From assembly GCA_024516035.1 (NCBI GenBank), contig CM044956.1, positions 27,687,101 to 27,751,100 of the forward strand: a stretch of DNA of 64,000 bases. Reading direction: 5' to 3'. Below the pieces are notes generated by a model. The model was not told where the DNA came from. It was given only the letters and a program-made list of their open reading frames with translations, and searched no databases. The number at the start of each line of letters is the position of its first letter. Position 1 is the first letter of the stretch. Source of the stretch: Bactericera cockerelli. Taxonomy: Eukaryota > Arthropoda > Insecta > Hemiptera > Triozidae. This document shows positions 38,201 to 50,200 of the stretch, one piece after another. The position numbers and the translations under genes were made by a program.

Positions 38201-41200
38201 GATGGACTTGTAATATTGTGATTGAACTGTCTCTAATTGTTCGGCGTAACGCCACGCCCACACCTCCGCACAATACAATGATGTTGATGATACTAACGCT
38301 TCAAATAATTTCTGCCAGGCCACTAGATTAGCAATTTTAGATTTTTTTACTATTTCGATAATTTTGGCAGTGGCTACTTTTCCTTTTGCGCAAGCAACTT
38401 CAGCTGCCACTGAGAACAATCCCGAGCAGGAGAAGGTAACCCCGAGATAAGTAAACTTATTCACGATTTCCATTTTTTCACCATTATAGTAAAGTACATG
38501 TTTTTTAGAGACATTACCCGATTTTCTAAAAATAACTACTTTTGATTTCTCGACATTTACAACTAATCCATATAGGTTACAGTATTCATTTAGAAAGTTC
38601 AATTTTTTCTGTAACTCGATTTGAGACTTGGAGAAAATCACCATATCATCAGCGTAGAACAAGAGCATTATATCGTTAATATTGTCTATGTTAACCCCTG
38701 CTTCCCCCTTATTTCTTAAGTACTCTTCAAAGTCGGCAATAAATATATTAAACAGAAGGGGTGAGAGGGTATCCCCCTGCAAAATGCCCTGTTCTACCCT
38801 AATTTCATCTGTGATATTACGATTCATATCAGGGAGAGCCTCACTTGAAAAAGAGCCTGAATCTCCAGCAGATTTCTTATTATTTAAGACCACTTTAACT
38901 TTGGCGTTTCTGTACAGACTACGTAAGATGTTTATGAACTTGGTACTGACTCCGTATTTGTGTAATTTTAACCATAATATATCATGAGAAATGCCGTCGA
39001 AAGCCCTACGAAAGTCTATAAAGGCTGCAAAAACTTTAGACTTAGGTAAGCGTAAGTTTATCTGAATCAAAGCTGTGAGCGTGAACACCTGATCAGAACA
39101 TCCTCGCCCCTCACGAAATCCTCCCTGATTTTCCGGAATAACTTTCTTATTTTCTGCAAAGGCCGACAGACGCCTGTGTAGTATTTGCGTAAATAGCTTG
39201 GACACGACGTTAATCAAAGAGATGCCCCTGTAATTTGAGATTAATTTGCTATCCCCCTTTTTAAAGAGAAGAAACATTAAGATCTTCGACCAGTCCGCTG
39301 GCACTTTTTCGAATTTCAGTATTTTGTTAAAAATACTTAACAAATTATTTTTCCAATTATCTGGTAAGTTTTTTAAGAGCTCATAAATAAGAAGGTCCTC
39401 CCCTCCAGCCTTATTGTTTTTACAGTTTTTTAGAGAAAAATTTAACTCTCCCAATGATATTTCGCTGTCTAGTGTAACATTGTAACCACCCTTTATATTT
39501 TCATCTTGGTCCATTTGTGCATGTGTACTCCGTGCTGCATTAAGTTCCTGTTGAAGCTGAGCCAACTCTTCTCGAATACTATCCTGCAAATCTGTATTGT
39601 CTGAAAAAACATCTTTAAAATGATCCTCAACTACCTTCATATCAATATCAATCTGATTTCTAATTTTGGGAGTGTAACTTTTTACTGTTTTCCAAAACTC
39701 GGACGAGTTTTTTACGTTGCAAAATTTTTTAATCATGTTTTGTTCATACAATATTTTTCTTGACTTTAATAAGTCAGAGTAATTTTTTTTGGACACAAGA
39801 AAATCACCTAATAGTTCTTTGGAATTAAAACCCTGACGTTTAGCTTTTCTATATTTATTTCGCATGATAAATTTAGCCTGGAGACACGAACGGTCAAACC
39901 ATGGTTTTTTTAATCTTGGGTTACGTCTTGTTGTTGAGTTTCTCACTAGCTTTAGTTCTTGGCTAACTTTCAACAAATTATCTCTAATGTACCTATATTC
40001 CTCCTCAGCAGACAACAATTTTGTATCCTCAATGTGTACTTCAGATAAAGCCTGAAAAAAATCCTCTTTTTTATTATCGTTCCAAACGACTTTGGGTCTA
40101 TCTATGTCTCTGTTGGTATCTATAATCACAAGTTGAGTACAAGCAATGGACAGTACAATAGGTAGATGGTCGGATTTCAAGAAAAAATCGTCCACCTCAA
40201 AGTCAGCCACCAAGTTCAGCCCAGACAAATTCGAAAGAACCAGATCTACGCAACTTTTACCCGAATGAGACATGTACGTATAGTTGGCTGGAGAATCCTT
40301 TAACGACCTACCGTTCAAAACAAAAAACCAATATCATCCAACATATTTACAAGATGTCCTCCTGACGTGTTAGCTGACGTATCCCTGCTATCTCTCTCAT
40401 TAGTGAGCATTGTATACTCGAAGTACTGACCAGGTGCCTGATTACCAAGAGCTATTCTTGCGTTCATGTCCCCCCCCACAAAAATGGGATAGGGGTANNN
40501 NNNNNNNNNNNNNNNNNNNNNNNNNNNNNNNNNNNNNNNNNNNNNNNNNNNNNNNNNNNNNNNNNNNNNNNNNNNNNNNNNNNNNNNNNNNNNNNNNAAA
40601 AAAATAATACTACACCACCTAAACAGAATTTTCTCTTGAAAATTTCATTTCAACACGTCTAATTTCATGATTTTTTTAAAGTGGTTCCATAGCCAGGATC
40701 TTAAACAGGACCACCATTGTCCCTATTTAGAAACTTCTTGGATATCAGATATTTTTTTATTTGAACTATCGAGTGGGGTATTGAATGAAAGGTCTCGATG
40801 TCCTCATGCTTGATTGAACATTTATGATGCGATAGTTGAATCTATGTGAGGTTTACAGTTCATAGAACTACTAGTGTGCACTGGTAGTCAAGTGGTTAAA
40901 GCGCTGGTCTGGTAATCCAGGTAGCGTGGGGATACGTTGGTTCGAATCCCACCCAGTGCATGATTTTTTCCTCATTAACATGAGTTTGTGACCACATAAT
41001 AATAAGACTCTGAGGGTTAGGTGGTAGAAAATGCTCTGAGCATTAACCTCGCATGATAGTTCCACTAAAAAAATTATTATGCTAAAGATTATGCCAAAAA
41101 CCTTTTGCATACTATCTGTCTTTACTATTAAAACTATTTGAATTCCAGGGCCGAAAGGGCGTGACGGTATTCCCGGACTACACGGGGAGAAAGGAGACCG

Positions 41201-44200
41201 AGGAGAGAAAGGGTACGCCGGACCCCGCGGTGTGTCGGGAGACAACTTACTTGGCATACCAGGACCCCCGGGACAGATGGGGATACCAGGAGAGAAAGGG
41301 TTCCCGGGTAGGCCCGGACAGCCAGGAATACCAGGTAATTTTTTTTTTGCAAAACAAAGTTAAAAAGTACAGCTGATGTGTCACTTATTGGTACTGTATT
41401 TTTGAATTCTAGTCATAAACTTACGGCGGTTCCCACTTGCATCTGCAATGCTGCCATACTTTCTATTGCAGGGCGTGACGGTCAGAAGGGAGAGTCAGGA
41501 GGGCGCTGCATCGGATGCCTGCCAGGGCCGCGGGGTGAGAAGGGAGACAGGGGCTTGGATGGCATTCCCGGCCTGCCAGGGCAGAGAGGGGCCTCAGGGG
41601 CTAGGGGTCCGGAAGGGCCTAGAGGATTCGACGGCCTGCCGGGAGCACCTGGAATTCCCGGTAAAGCGGTAGGTTCTGCTTCTCTTTTTCATTATTATCT
41701 TTCAAGAGGATTAAAAAAAATATACATAAATTATTGAATGAGTGTGTCACAATGTCGTTGGCGCTTTTTTTTAACATCGCAATGATTTGAAACCCGAGTT
41801 TTTAACACGCTATTATTGAGGTTGTTCAATGTTCACATGACAGTAGAATCTTTGAATCTCTATTTTTCCGATAAATTTTGTGAAAAATTGTTATTCCTTT
41901 TCATGAATTTATTTATTTTTTATTAATTTCAGGGTAATGATGGCCCCCAAGGAGAACCTGGATTACAAGGTTTGTTCAATTTTAAAGTGGGTGTATTAAA
42001 ACAGACTAGACTTAGTTAGTTAGTTTATAAAAATTGAGAAACACATCAGTAATTTATTTTGCACACTATGACTATTAAACTGTTACTATGACAAAACTAT
42101 TAAACAATTAAACTAAAGTAAAGGAAACTTCTACTTTCCAGAACAAATTTGTTTTCTTTCCAATGTAATGCTTTCAGTGCCATAGCAAGTTTTAGAGTCT
42201 GGGTGTCTCAATCCAAAATTTCAGGCATTGGTCCGTTCGTCCATGTGCGTGTTTGTAAACTGTTTGATGAGAATTATTATGTGGAGGACATAAGCCATTA
42301 AAATCAAAGGATTCTCAACCTTCCTAAAACTCTCAGGGAGCTAGGAGACCAAGTAGAACTTGGATGAGACTCACTGTACAGGCTCCCAGGCAGAGTCAGT
42401 CCACTGTCGTTGAATCACTAGCCTCCTCAATAATCTATATTAATGAATTCACCCGTTGCGCCGGCGCCAACTCAAAGTTTCTATAAAAAGTTATTCCATT
42501 TTATCATATTGACACTTTAATCCCATCAGGTTTGCCTGGTAAAGACGCCACATGGACAGCAGACGGCCTAATCAAGGGAGAGTCTGGGCTTCCTGGATTA
42601 AGAGGGGAGCCAGGTAGAGATGGACCAGTCGGACCACCGGGACTGAAAGGTGTGATGGGACTCAAAGGAGATGTAGGATTCACAGGAACCTTCGGTGATA
42701 AGGTAAGGTTTCGGGTGCATTATTTTTAGAAACTTTTGGAGGAGTGAAAGGATCAAAAGTTCCATTTATGCTAAGAAAAAAAAGTGCGCTGTATCCGATT
42801 TACACATGAAAAAGACTCTAGAGATACACGCCCCTACACCCCGACTAATATCAGTTCACTTCACATTGGTTTCAGGGCGACAGAGGATTCCCTGGAACAG
42901 ACGGCACGCCAGGGCAGCCTGGGGTACCTGGGTACAAAGGGGAGAAGGGCGACAGCATCAAGGGGGAGCCAGGGTACAGCGGTAGGGACGGGATCAAGGG
43001 AGATAAGGGAGAACCGGGGCGGCTTGGACTCAAAGGAGATGCAGGTAAGATTCACTGACATGAGAGATGTTGGAAATAATAGAAGGCCGAATAGGTAATT
43101 TATTAATAATATTTTTACTTTCTATTAGGTACCTATGGAGGTATAGAAATTATTGTTTTCGGTCTTTTTTTTAAAAACAGAGCTGACTTCTGACATAATA
43201 TATTAGACTCTCCTGATTTCAATTTCAAAGTAATTTTTATCGAATGGTCCGTTCGTATGTATGTACAATTGTACATATGTGTGTGTACAACAACAACACC
43301 AGAGCCAACCCGACACTAACAATGACCTGAGATGTCCAGCCTGCAATCGCCTCTGCCTATCTAAAGCTGGGAATTACACATGAGAAATTCGAGTTTGCAG
43401 AAAACAATTGGAGAGTGGCAACATCGACATCGATGAATTGAACGACAGATCTGACGAGCGTTGTTGGCGACATCAAGATTTTATCTACTTTCAGGTAACT
43501 GTACGACTCCGAGCGAATATTTCAATAACAAGGGAGAGAGAGGGTCGCCAGGAGCGAAAGGAGAAGTAGGACCTCCCGGCAGTGATGGGGCTGACGGACC
43601 CCCAGGATACATGGGAGAGAAGGTAAGTGAACATAAGTGGAATTTTATTATGTGAATAAAACAAATATAACGAATATTTTGAACAAAACAAATATTTTGC
43701 ATCTATGAGATTTTCAAAAAGAAAAAATAAATATTTTTCTCTTCCATCGCGATCTGGCTGCAAGTATTTTGCAAAATTATGGAAAATTCATATTTGCTTT
43801 TCCTCCATGCTTTGCAAAATATTTGCAGCCAGATCGCGATTGAAGACAAAAATATTCGTTTATTAATTATTTTTGTTCGATTTTTTATTTATTTATATTC
43901 ATAATATTTATATATAAAAATACGTTTAAAGACAGCATTGCTATTAAACAACAGTAACCTAAATTAAACACTTAAGACTTAACTATAGCGTACGATCAGA
44001 TCAGTGTGTAAGTGGGTAGAGGTTGTGCTCTAAAACTTGCACGCACAGTGATCTGGGTTCGAATTTCTGCGGAGTTGGAAATTTTTGGCTCTGTACTTTG
44101 GATGTTCGGTGTCCACTCATACATACCTCGTGAAGAAAAATGAGGAGCTGCTTTGATGTGAGTAGCGACTAGTGGCGGAATGATAAGCAAATGATACACA

Positions 44201-47200
44201 ATAATTTAAAAGAAAATTCCTGTAATTCTGTGCTACCCATTAAAATTGTGATATAATAAAACAATACGCATTTATTATAATCATCTCGGTAAGAATCTGA
44301 ATTATCTGTATGAAATTTCAGGGAGACGCAGGGCCAGCTGGGCCGCGCGGAATCCCGGGCCCTGTGGGGCCCAGAGGATATCCAGGGCCCAAGGGAGACA
44401 AGGGAGATGTGGGCCCCATGGGATTCAATGGGGACCCTGGCAGAGATGGAGCTCGAGGTTTTCCTGGTCCACCATCACCTAAAGGTACTTGCTCTATATG
44501 TATAATATCTCTTGTTGACTGTATTCGACATTATTATGTCGACATAATCTAGATTCTTACTACTGGCAGTGGTTCTTAAATTATATGAAAAATGTAGAAG
44601 TACCTTTTTTGTTCCAATCTTCTATTTTTAGTGTTGATTTCTACTGGGCTAACATAGGTACGTATACATTTATTCAGTTATAAAATTTAACTTTCATGTC
44701 TTACCTTCGTATTTCAGGAGATAAAGGAGAACCTGGCATACCGACGGCAGGACCGCAGGGACCCCCCGGCTACCCAGGGGCCAAGGGAGAGAAAGGTCTG
44801 ATTGGGCCTTTCGGCAGACAGGGTGCTCCGGGTGAGCCTGGACTCAATGGACTACCTGGGGATCGCGGGGAACCCGGTATGATCGGTCTGTCTGGCCTGC
44901 CCGGGCCAATTGGACAAAAGGTAATAAGAACAACATTAGTGTTAAGTGTGGTTTTCTGTTGATTAATGAGGTACCTACAATAAAAATCATGAAAGTTCAG
45001 ACATATTAGTGTGAATTTAGATAGTTCATCAGACGTCATGATAGAGAGGTCTTGTCTTTCGTTGAAAAAGTTCTAGACATGTGAACTCTGACGTGAGCTC
45101 TGATCGGTTTGATAAACTAGTATTATTCAATTTCTAAATAGTTTTTATGCATGGTCAGATCGGGAGGACAATAAATTATTACCTTTTGATTTTTTTTTTA
45201 AAAAAGTTATCATATTTTTGTTAATCACCCTCGTGATATCACAACTACACAAACTTGCTCTACTAAATCTACGCTGAAACCGCAACTCGAACCACCGACC
45301 TCTAGGTTACAAGTCCGCCACCCTATCAATCAAGCTACTGAGATCACTATAATACAAAAGAAGGTCACCCCCTCGTAACTTTTTAACGCGATGGAATTTT
45401 TCAATTATGTAAAGTTGTAAGTCATAATATGTGACCATGTAGTTGAAAGCGACGTTGAACCCAAATTAAAAAAAAAAGTTCTAAGGATAGAAAGTGCCCT
45501 GCGGCCCGTCCTGTAGTCATACTTATGTTGGGTCCGAGCCGGCCCTTCCGGCCATTAGGCCATACGTTTTCATTTTCTTGCAAATTTTAAATGGAATGCC
45601 ATATTTTTTATTCGTATTAATTAAAGCCTAAATTAGGCTGAGTATATTGAGCCAGAGGGCACTTCCAGTCCGACTTTACAGAATTGAAAATTTCCATCGC
45701 GTTCAAAAGTTACGAGGTTGTGGCCACCTCTCCAGAAACATACTGTATATTATTTTCCTGTATAATAATTACTTTTAGAATGAAAACTATCTTCCTGAAA
45801 AAGGTTTCAAATTCAAAAAATTAATGTTTTTTCCCAATACAGGGAGAACCCGGTCCCTTCGGTCCCCCTGGACCTCCGGGCCTGAACGGGATACCAGGGG
45901 CGGACGGCTACAAGGGCGAGGTGGGGGTGGTTGGTCCACCGGGACAGCCAGGGCTACCAGGCAGGCCAGGAGATAAAGGAGACTTGGGCTTCCCCGGACC
46001 AGAAGGACAGAAAGGATTTCCTGGACCAAGAGGATCTCCCGGTTAGTAGAACTTTTAAGATGGTATGGATAATCAAAACTATTACCTGCTGATGAGAGCA
46101 AATAAGATCGAAACAGCTGTCCAGGTATGTTCTGATATTCATGTACATCTAGTAACACTTCTCTCTTTTCTCTTTATACTGAAGTTATAAATAAAATTAA
46201 GAGCTCTACTTCAGGATAATAAATAAACCAAAAATAGAGCAGCGTCAAAATTTAAATAATAATATGGTTAAATAGAAGTTTATTTATGAAATATTAAAGC
46301 ATTTTAACGCACCAAATAAATAGTAAAACAAACTGTATCACCCGGTTACCTTCCACTAAAGAATATTATTATTGTAAGTTGTTAAGTTTTAATTTGAATT
46401 CTCTTCTGCCTACAGGTAAGCCTGGAATACCAGGGCTGGAGGGAAAGCCGGCGGAGAAGGGAGAGAAAGGAGACATAGGACCTCCAGGATACCCCGGACC
46501 TCTAGGGGAGAGAGGTCTGCCAGGGCCTCTAGGACAGATTGGTCCAGTGGGAGACGTGGGCTTCCCCGGACCTCCAGGCTCCACTGGGCTCACGGGACCT
46601 CCCGGACAGAAGGGAGATGCTGGCTTGAGAGGTCTTACTGTGAGTTGTAAACTAAATCCTACTAGATTTAATTCTAGACATACGAGATATTATTAAATAT
46701 TCCTAGTATCTCGTACACATCTATCTAAATAATGCTTGTTCATACAATAATTTCTATACCTTTCAGGTAATAGAAAGTAAATAAACTGATGTTACACATC
46801 ACAAAACCGCTCTACCTTTAATTTTTTTTTTTTTTTTTTTAATACACTTCGAATCATGGACTCTATACTTCCTCGTGAATGGTAATAAAAAATATCAACT
46901 TTTAATATTGCTAGAATTAGAGATTTTTTAGTGAATCACCTGTATTTACAAAAGTTCTCATCCGATTCTCTTCAAATGTGTTTTATTTGGTACAATACCG
47001 TTATTCCTATATTCTAGATCGGCAAGGACTTTACTTTTTGACTATTCTGTCCAAAACTCCGAATTTCCTAAATATCAGATCTCAATCAAAATTTGTTAAA
47101 AAAAATAATTATAACCTTACTATGAAAAACGCTAATACGCATAAAAAAGTAAAAAAAAAAATAATAAAGTCCACGACTTGCCGATACAAAATTCTGTTGT

Positions 47201-50200
47201 GGAATCGAGAATGTAGCAAAAATTTTATTCTACCATAAATTAATATAAAACAAATTTGGAGAGAATCAGTTGAGAACTTTAGTAAATACAAGTGATTCAG
47301 TAAAAAAATCTCTGATTCTAAAAGTAGAAAATTTTGATTAGCATTCACGAATATGTATTGTGTTCATAATTGACAGTGTATTTTTCCCACTTACCTACAC
47401 TATTCTTGTAATTTTTTTATATAAAAATAATGTTATCCCAACAGTGGAATATTGTTGGCAGTAGAACGAACCATTTCCCAGCACCAGACACTATACAAGT
47501 CCCCAACGTTACCCCAACGTTACCCTCCCCTGGTAAAGCTGATGGTATCAAAAAGGCATGCAAAATTAATAGAAAGACGTGTGTTTAACAATATTTACAA
47601 AAAAATTAACTTCTTATAAAAAAATAGGGTGGTTCCATTTAAGATTCCAATGTTGACCGCCCCTGGTAATGATGAAAAATCAAAACCTAGTAGAAAAGGT
47701 TTCCTTCTCGATATAATGGTACACCTGTTTTAATTTTTCACGAAATTTAAATCCTTTCTCTAGATATTTTGAGTGACTCCTTCTTTTTTGCCGACCCTGT
47801 ATGTGTGAACCAATCAATTTGTTCAGAAATGTTATAAGCTCAATTTCGAAAAAAGTAAGCGAAAAAAAATAATTTCAGAAAGTAAAAATTATTATTGATC
47901 AATAGATTGTTATTGATCTTTCAGGGACCTAGAGGAGAGCCCGGTAGCGTTTCCGAAAAAGGCCAAAAAGGAGAACCGGGTCTTTCAGGACTCCGGGGCC
48001 CACAAGGACCTCCTGGAGTTGACGGGCTGCCTGGCCTCAAGGGAGACGCCGGGATCCCTGGCAAAGGAAGACCCGGTCTACCGGGACTCAAGGGGGAGCC
48101 AGGCAAGGACGGCATTCCCGGCATACCAGGCATTCCCGGGGAGAAGGGCATCGCTGGCATTCCTGGATTCCAAGGAGCCAAAGGCGAGCAGGGTCTTCGC
48201 GGCGCTGCCGGTATTGTGGGACAACCAGGACTCGACGGCAGACCAGGAGCAGATGGGCCTCCGGGCCCCCCCGGGGCCCCTGGGTTCACAGGACTCAAGG
48301 GAGATATGGGCTACCCGGGTATGAAAGGATTGGATGGACTAAAGGGAGATCGTGGCCCCCCTGGCTTGCCAGGCGCTGTTGGCTTTCCAGGAATCACAGG
48401 AGAAAAGGGAGACAGAGGACTGCCAGGACCGCAAATCAACGTGAAAGGAGACAAGGGGCAGCCCGGTATACCAGCCATGGAAGGAAAGCCAGGACCCCCC
48501 GGGCCGCCGGGTCCGATAGGAGCACCTGGTTTCCCGGGCGAGAAAGGGGAGGTGGGGCCCAAAGGACAGCAAGGGTACCCGGGTGTGTCAGGGCCGGCGG
48601 GGGAGAAGGGGGACATGGGACCATCTGGACTCCCGGGGCTGCCTGGCCTCACAGTGAAGGGAGAGAAGGGGTTGCCTGGCATGCCAGGCACGAATGGACG
48701 AGATGGATTGCCAGGGTTCCCTGGAGAGAAGGGTGAGTCAGTCCTTAGTTACTTATTACTTCCGAGAATTTTTTAATATTAGAAATCGGAAGTATTGTGT
48801 TCGTTTTTGTAAAAAAAAATATTTTCTTGCTCCTATTTCAAATTTTTTCATATTTCTGGACGTTTCATAACCTCCTGAGCAAATTTGGTTTTGTGTCCGT
48901 CTGTCGGTCTGTCTGTCTGTCGGTCCGTCGGTCTGTTAAAAGATTCCTTGTAACGCGCAAATCTCGGAAACTACTCGACGGATTTTGGAGAAATTTTGCA
49001 CACATCTAGGAGACATTCTGTCGATGGTCCCGTTTTAATTTCATCGAATTCGTACTAGCGGTTCTGGGTGAAAGAGACCATGCGCCTGACCACTAACTTT
49101 TTACTTAAACGCTTATATCTCGTGAACGGTACACCCGATTTTGATGAAATTTTGTATTGTTTTACATAGGCTATATATTTATTTTTTAATTTATTATAGT
49201 TTGACTCTAATATTTAAGAAAATCCGAAATTTTGGACAAAAAAGTCAAAAAATAAGGACCTTAGTCAAAAAATAAGAAGAAATTTGAATTTTTTTTTTTT
49301 AGCTTTATTACTCATTATTTTGAGTGGGCGTTCTTCCTTTTGTAACCATGAAGTGGTGTTTTTGGGGGGATTAGAAATTTACTGGCAGTAATAGGTGCGA
49401 GTGATCCGATTTCCTTCTTAAATACCGATATGATTTATTTTCCAGGAGACCGAGGGTTCGCGGGTTTGCAGGGGCCTCCAGGGCCTATAGGCCAGCCAGG
49501 CCCCAAGGGGGAGGATGGGGACCTAGGGCCTCCTGGACTTCCGGGCCTGGCCGGGCCCCCTGGTAAGGATGGGTACCCCGGTAGCGCCGGCAAGGATGGC
49601 CCCCCCGGGTTCCCCGGACTTAAAGGAGAGCCAGGACTACCTGCACCGTTTGGTGGACCAGGCGAGAAAGGAGACCCGGGTCCACCCGGTAAGTAATATA
49701 CAGTGCGGTTCAGAACCCCTGGCCACTACAGTCAAACCTTTGTTTGCCTGCGCTGCCCCTGTCAGGCTGGGCATGGACCGGCTTTGGAGTATTGAATGGA
49801 GTGGTATGTCTTGTGGCAGATCGTTTTTAAGGCTTAGTTAAGAGAGGTTCATTGCGGAAAGTTTTGGTGAGCTGCGACATGCCGTTATAACAAGGTATAA
49901 CTTGACCTATTCTGTTGATCTTAGTTTCTGGTCGGTTTCGTCAGCCAGCCAGCAAAAGTTTTAACTGAAAAACATATCGAGTTATGCATTGTTCGAAAGG
50001 TCTCGGTAAGGGGAATGGACATCGGCAGGATTTGTCCTCCAGAAACTTACGCTTAGCGAGATGTGGGTCAGAATAGGGTTGGCCAAGAAGGCAGACCCTG
50101 TGTCTCTAGAACGGTGTGTCGTGGCTCACTGAATTTTTTACAGTGAACTTTTTTAAATAAGGCCTTCGAAACAGTATGCTACAAGCTACAAGACATGCCA

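Larger units (their letters stand above)
37209..40497 (-). mobile_element. LINE-like non-LTR retrotransposon, truncated at the assembly gap
   Basis: Minus-strand element with endonuclease remnant, reverse transcriptase and C-terminal Cys/His motif. An AT-rich simple repeat (AGAATAATAGAATAATAA region, about 37209-37240) probably marks its 3' end. The 5' part is lost at or beyond the N gap. Confidence 0.85.

Noticed and set aside
38682..40055. Plus-strand ORFs within the LINE
   Set aside because: Shadows of the 967-codon minus-strand reverse transcriptase frame.
47921..48691. Long minus-strand Pro/Gly ORFs opposite exon 22
   Set aside because: Antisense shadows of Gly-X-Y codons; the plus strand has splice sites and correct phase.
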